Assembly: GCA_049682815.1 (NCBI GenBank)
Contig: JBAUII010000143.1
Span: forward strand, 1 to 64,000
From: DASWID01 sp049682815
GTDB lineage: Bacteria; Desulfobacterota_D; UBA1144; Nemesobacterales; CSP1-2
Direction of reading: 5' to 3'
DNA length: 64,000 bases
Of this stretch, positions 63,247 to 64,000 are shown piece by piece. A program made the translations under genes and the position numbers. A model generated the notes under the pieces. It searched no databases, was not told the DNA's origin, and saw only the letters and a program-made list of their open reading frames with translations. How positions within the stretch are numbered: the stretch's first letter is position 1; the number at the start of each line of letters is the position of its first letter.

Positions 63247-64000
63247 CTATAACTTCAATTGAGAACAGTCTTTAAGAAAAGCGTTATCTAGCTTTATCGA
63301 ACCATTACTTAGGTCCATAATGACAATCTTATCACCCTCTCCGATGGCGAGACTATTTTTGCAAATCATCGGCATTTTAGATTTTGAGCTGACGACCAAA
63401 ATAGGAATGAACTCATCTGGCAGGGATAAATCTCCAACCGTTTTTACATACGTTGAATCTACGGATATACACTGCAAGATCCTATATTCCCCCTGTGCTA
63501 TCTTCGGATTAATATCATACATGCTCAGCGCTTTACCGAAGGCGATATCTAGACCTAACTTTTCTGCAGTCGTTTTATCAAGGTCTCCTCTTATCTTATT
63601 CAAAACCGGAATTGAATTCTTTATGCCGAAATCTATTTTGGCAAGCCTACTGACAAATATGTTTACCTTGTTGCTGGTGGTAACCGCAAGAGTTGTGTCT
63701 GCGTCGCCCAACCCTATTCTCTCCAATACATCCAAGTCAAGGCTATTGCCTTCAATAGCTTCAAATCCTTCTTGAGTTGCCAATCTTACAAGGTATTCAT
63801 TAGAATCAACAAATCCGACTTCTTTCCCGTTCATTTTTAGAAGCTTTCCGACAACCCGACCGAAGGCATTAGCCCCTACTATCACTCCTTTTTGACTTCG
63901 AACAAGGACACCCAAGAGTTTTGCAACTGTATTAGCAGTTGTTCCCTGTAGAATTACAGAAATACCGATTGTCAAGAAAACCAGTCCCTGGACCAAATCT
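63247..64000 (-). CDS. C-terminal part of a cation:proton antiporter with TrkA-N domain (cut by window edge)
   Basis: The frame is open to the right edge, so the gene starts outside the window. The visible 250 residues begin with the last membrane helix of a CPA1-type antiporter (GLVFLTIGISVILQGTTANTVAKLLG). An RCK/TrkA-N domain follows (GVIVGANAFGRVVGKLL, then GFVDSNEYLVRLATQEGFEAIEGN). A shorter C-terminal domain may be TrkA-C-like (about residues 170-249). The nucleotide-binding domain probably gates Na+ or K+/H+ exchange. A TTG at 63996 is internal, not a start. Confidence 0.82.
   Translation of the reverse strand, partial: DLVQGLVFLTIGISVILQGTTANTVAKLLGVLVRSQKGVIVGANAFGRVVGKLLKMNGKEVGFVDSNEYLVRLATQEGFEAIEGNSLDLDVLERIGLGDADTTLAVTTSNKVNIFVSRLAKIDFGIKNSIPVLNKIRGDLDKTTAEKLGLDIAFGKALSMYDINPKIAQGEYRILQCISVDSTYVKTVGDLSLPDEFIPILVVSSKSKMPMICKNSLAIGEGDKIVIMDLSNGSIKLDNAFLKDCSQLKL

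Overview
The window is a 64 kb stretch of a diderm (Gram-negative) bacterial chromosome of moderate to low GC. It carries type IV pilus minor pilins, a lipid-asymmetry (Mla-type) ABC system, lipoproteins with clear lipoboxes, TolC and RND efflux remnants, and Shine-Dalgarno-led genes using the standard bacterial code. Gene content and the many GGATCCCCGA-type palindromic repeats fit a deltaproteobacterial-like lineage or a related candidate phylum (Desulfobacterota or Dadabacteria in the broad sense). The sequence alone does not fix the phylum. I recognised no tRNA, rRNA, CRISPR array, prophage or integrase.

Layout. 1-0.3 kb: a mosaic of hairpin repeats. 0.4-8.9 kb (minus strand): a minor-pilin operon transcribed pilV-pilW-pilX-pilY1-GspH/FimT-type pilin. 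9.0-14.6 kb: metG, a repeat-rich gap, a YihY-type membrane protein, corA and cdsA. 14.7-21.3 kb: a metabolic mix of a PurN-fold protein lacking its catalytic residues, a Rieske ferredoxin, a FAD amine-oxidase-like protein, a SET-domain methyltransferase, a GNAT-nitrilase fusion, a MerR-like regulator and a PEP mutase/isocitrate lyase family enzyme. 21.3-37.8 kb: envelope and stress functions. These are a YdgA-like protein, a YVTN propeller, an AI-2E family permease, DUF883 and YqjE-like proteins, two HdeD-like proteins, a CPA2 antiporter, small lipoproteins, an MCE/Mla operon with an MlaB-MlaE fusion, a Ysc84 protein, a Pro/Glu-repeat protein, and a DUF2092/DUF6515 pair.

38.3-44.5 kb is a decaying patch. 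A second AI-2E permease has a TAG stop and a frameshift. An aquaporin has an in-frame TAA. A substrate-binding/TolC fusion has an in-frame TAA. Only the last 46 codons of an RND pump remain. Between them lie an intact K+ channel, an intact GlsB-like gene and a 131-bp MITE-like element. 44.6-50.8 kb: secreted or lipoprotein genes, an unusual NDH-2/cyclic-nucleotide/CBS fusion, and endonuclease IV. 51.0-63.2 kb is mostly housekeeping: pyruvoyl arginine decarboxylase, recN, a sigma-70 factor, proA, a NusG paralogue, ndk, lipB, holA, rpsT, transaldolase, tlyA (apparently starting at ATT) and a prenyl synthase. The right edge cuts a cation antiporter with a TrkA-type domain.

The most unusual items are the NDH-2/cNMP/CBS fusion, the ATT start of tlyA, the PurN-fold protein without catalytic His/Asp, the clustered gene decay next to a MITE-like element, and the repeat family shared between distant intergenic regions. 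I found no convincing wholly new multi-gene system.
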